NCBI GenBank assembly: GCA_964036315.1
Contig: OZ038507.1
Span: 61,832,888-61,896,887 of the forward strand
Direction of reading: 5' to 3'
DNA from: Acanthosepion esculentum
Lineage: Eukaryota > Mollusca > Cephalopoda > Sepiida > Sepiidae
Length of the DNA stretch: 64,000 nucleotides
Positions within the stretch are counted from its first letter, which is position 1, and the number at the start of each line of letters is the position of its first letter. This document shows positions 63,936-64,000 of the stretch, one piece after another. The notes under the pieces were generated by a model, which was not told the origin of the DNA, made no database searches, and saw only the letters and a program-made list of their open reading frames with translations. Position numbers and translations under genes: made by a program.

Positions 63936-64000
63936 AATATATATATTTTGATGTTTTATTGAAATTTTATTTAAATTTCCATATGTCCTCCATTTTTAGC

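Overview
Eukaryotic, non-coding, repeat-saturated genomic DNA. I find no convincing host protein gene, no operon and no prokaryotic signals. The combination of several tRNA-derived SINE families, Penelope-like (PLE) retroelement remnants, CR1/Jockey-like and RTE-like LINE tails, mariner, hAT, pogo-like and other DNA transposon relics, and very abundant (AT)n, (AC)n, (TTTC)n and (GATA)n tracts resembles an intergenic or large-intron segment of a coleoid cephalopod, most likely an octopus. That assignment is inference from repeat style; another mollusc or invertebrate with a similar repeat load is possible.

Layout. 1-9.2 kb: mariner remnants, one split by a retroposed CT-rich insert with a 15-bp target duplication, a repeat family with an internal 30-bp minisatellite, polypyrimidine tracts and two inverted repeats carrying hammerhead-ribozyme-like arms. 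9.3-18.2 kb: LINE 3' ends, PLE terminal-repeat-like blocks, an AT-rich satellite, an inverted pair of 82-nt tRNA-Ser-like units, the best hammerhead-like motif (14267-14328) and SINEs. 18.4-29.5 kb: one copy of a long dispersed inverted duplication, pogo-like MITEs, a nested Tc1/mariner-superfamily relic, PLE coding remnants and more SINEs. 29.5-38.2 kb: a foldback element, then about 7 kb dominated by pyrimidine-rich + strand DNA with a higher-order TTTC array, an 80-bp MADE1-like MITE and the second copy of the inverted duplication. 38.7-48.6 kb: LINE fragments including two reverse-transcriptase cores, and a PLE GIY-YIG endonuclease remnant. 48.7-64 kb: a 78-bp satellite made from a mariner end, a complete solo LTR with 5-bp target duplications, hAT relics, RTE-like LINE tails, tRNA-derived repeats and the end of a second copy of the 78-bp-family mariner.

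All coding remnants are broken by stops, frameshifts, truncation or nested insertion, so the window is mainly a record of transposition and tandem amplification. The most noteworthy content is (1) hammerhead-type motifs in foldback repeats near PLE remnants, (2) the head-to-head tRNA-Ser-like pair, (3) a solo LTR with GC-rich hairpin-prone tandem repeats, and (4) a satellite built from transposon termini. No new multi-gene system was found.
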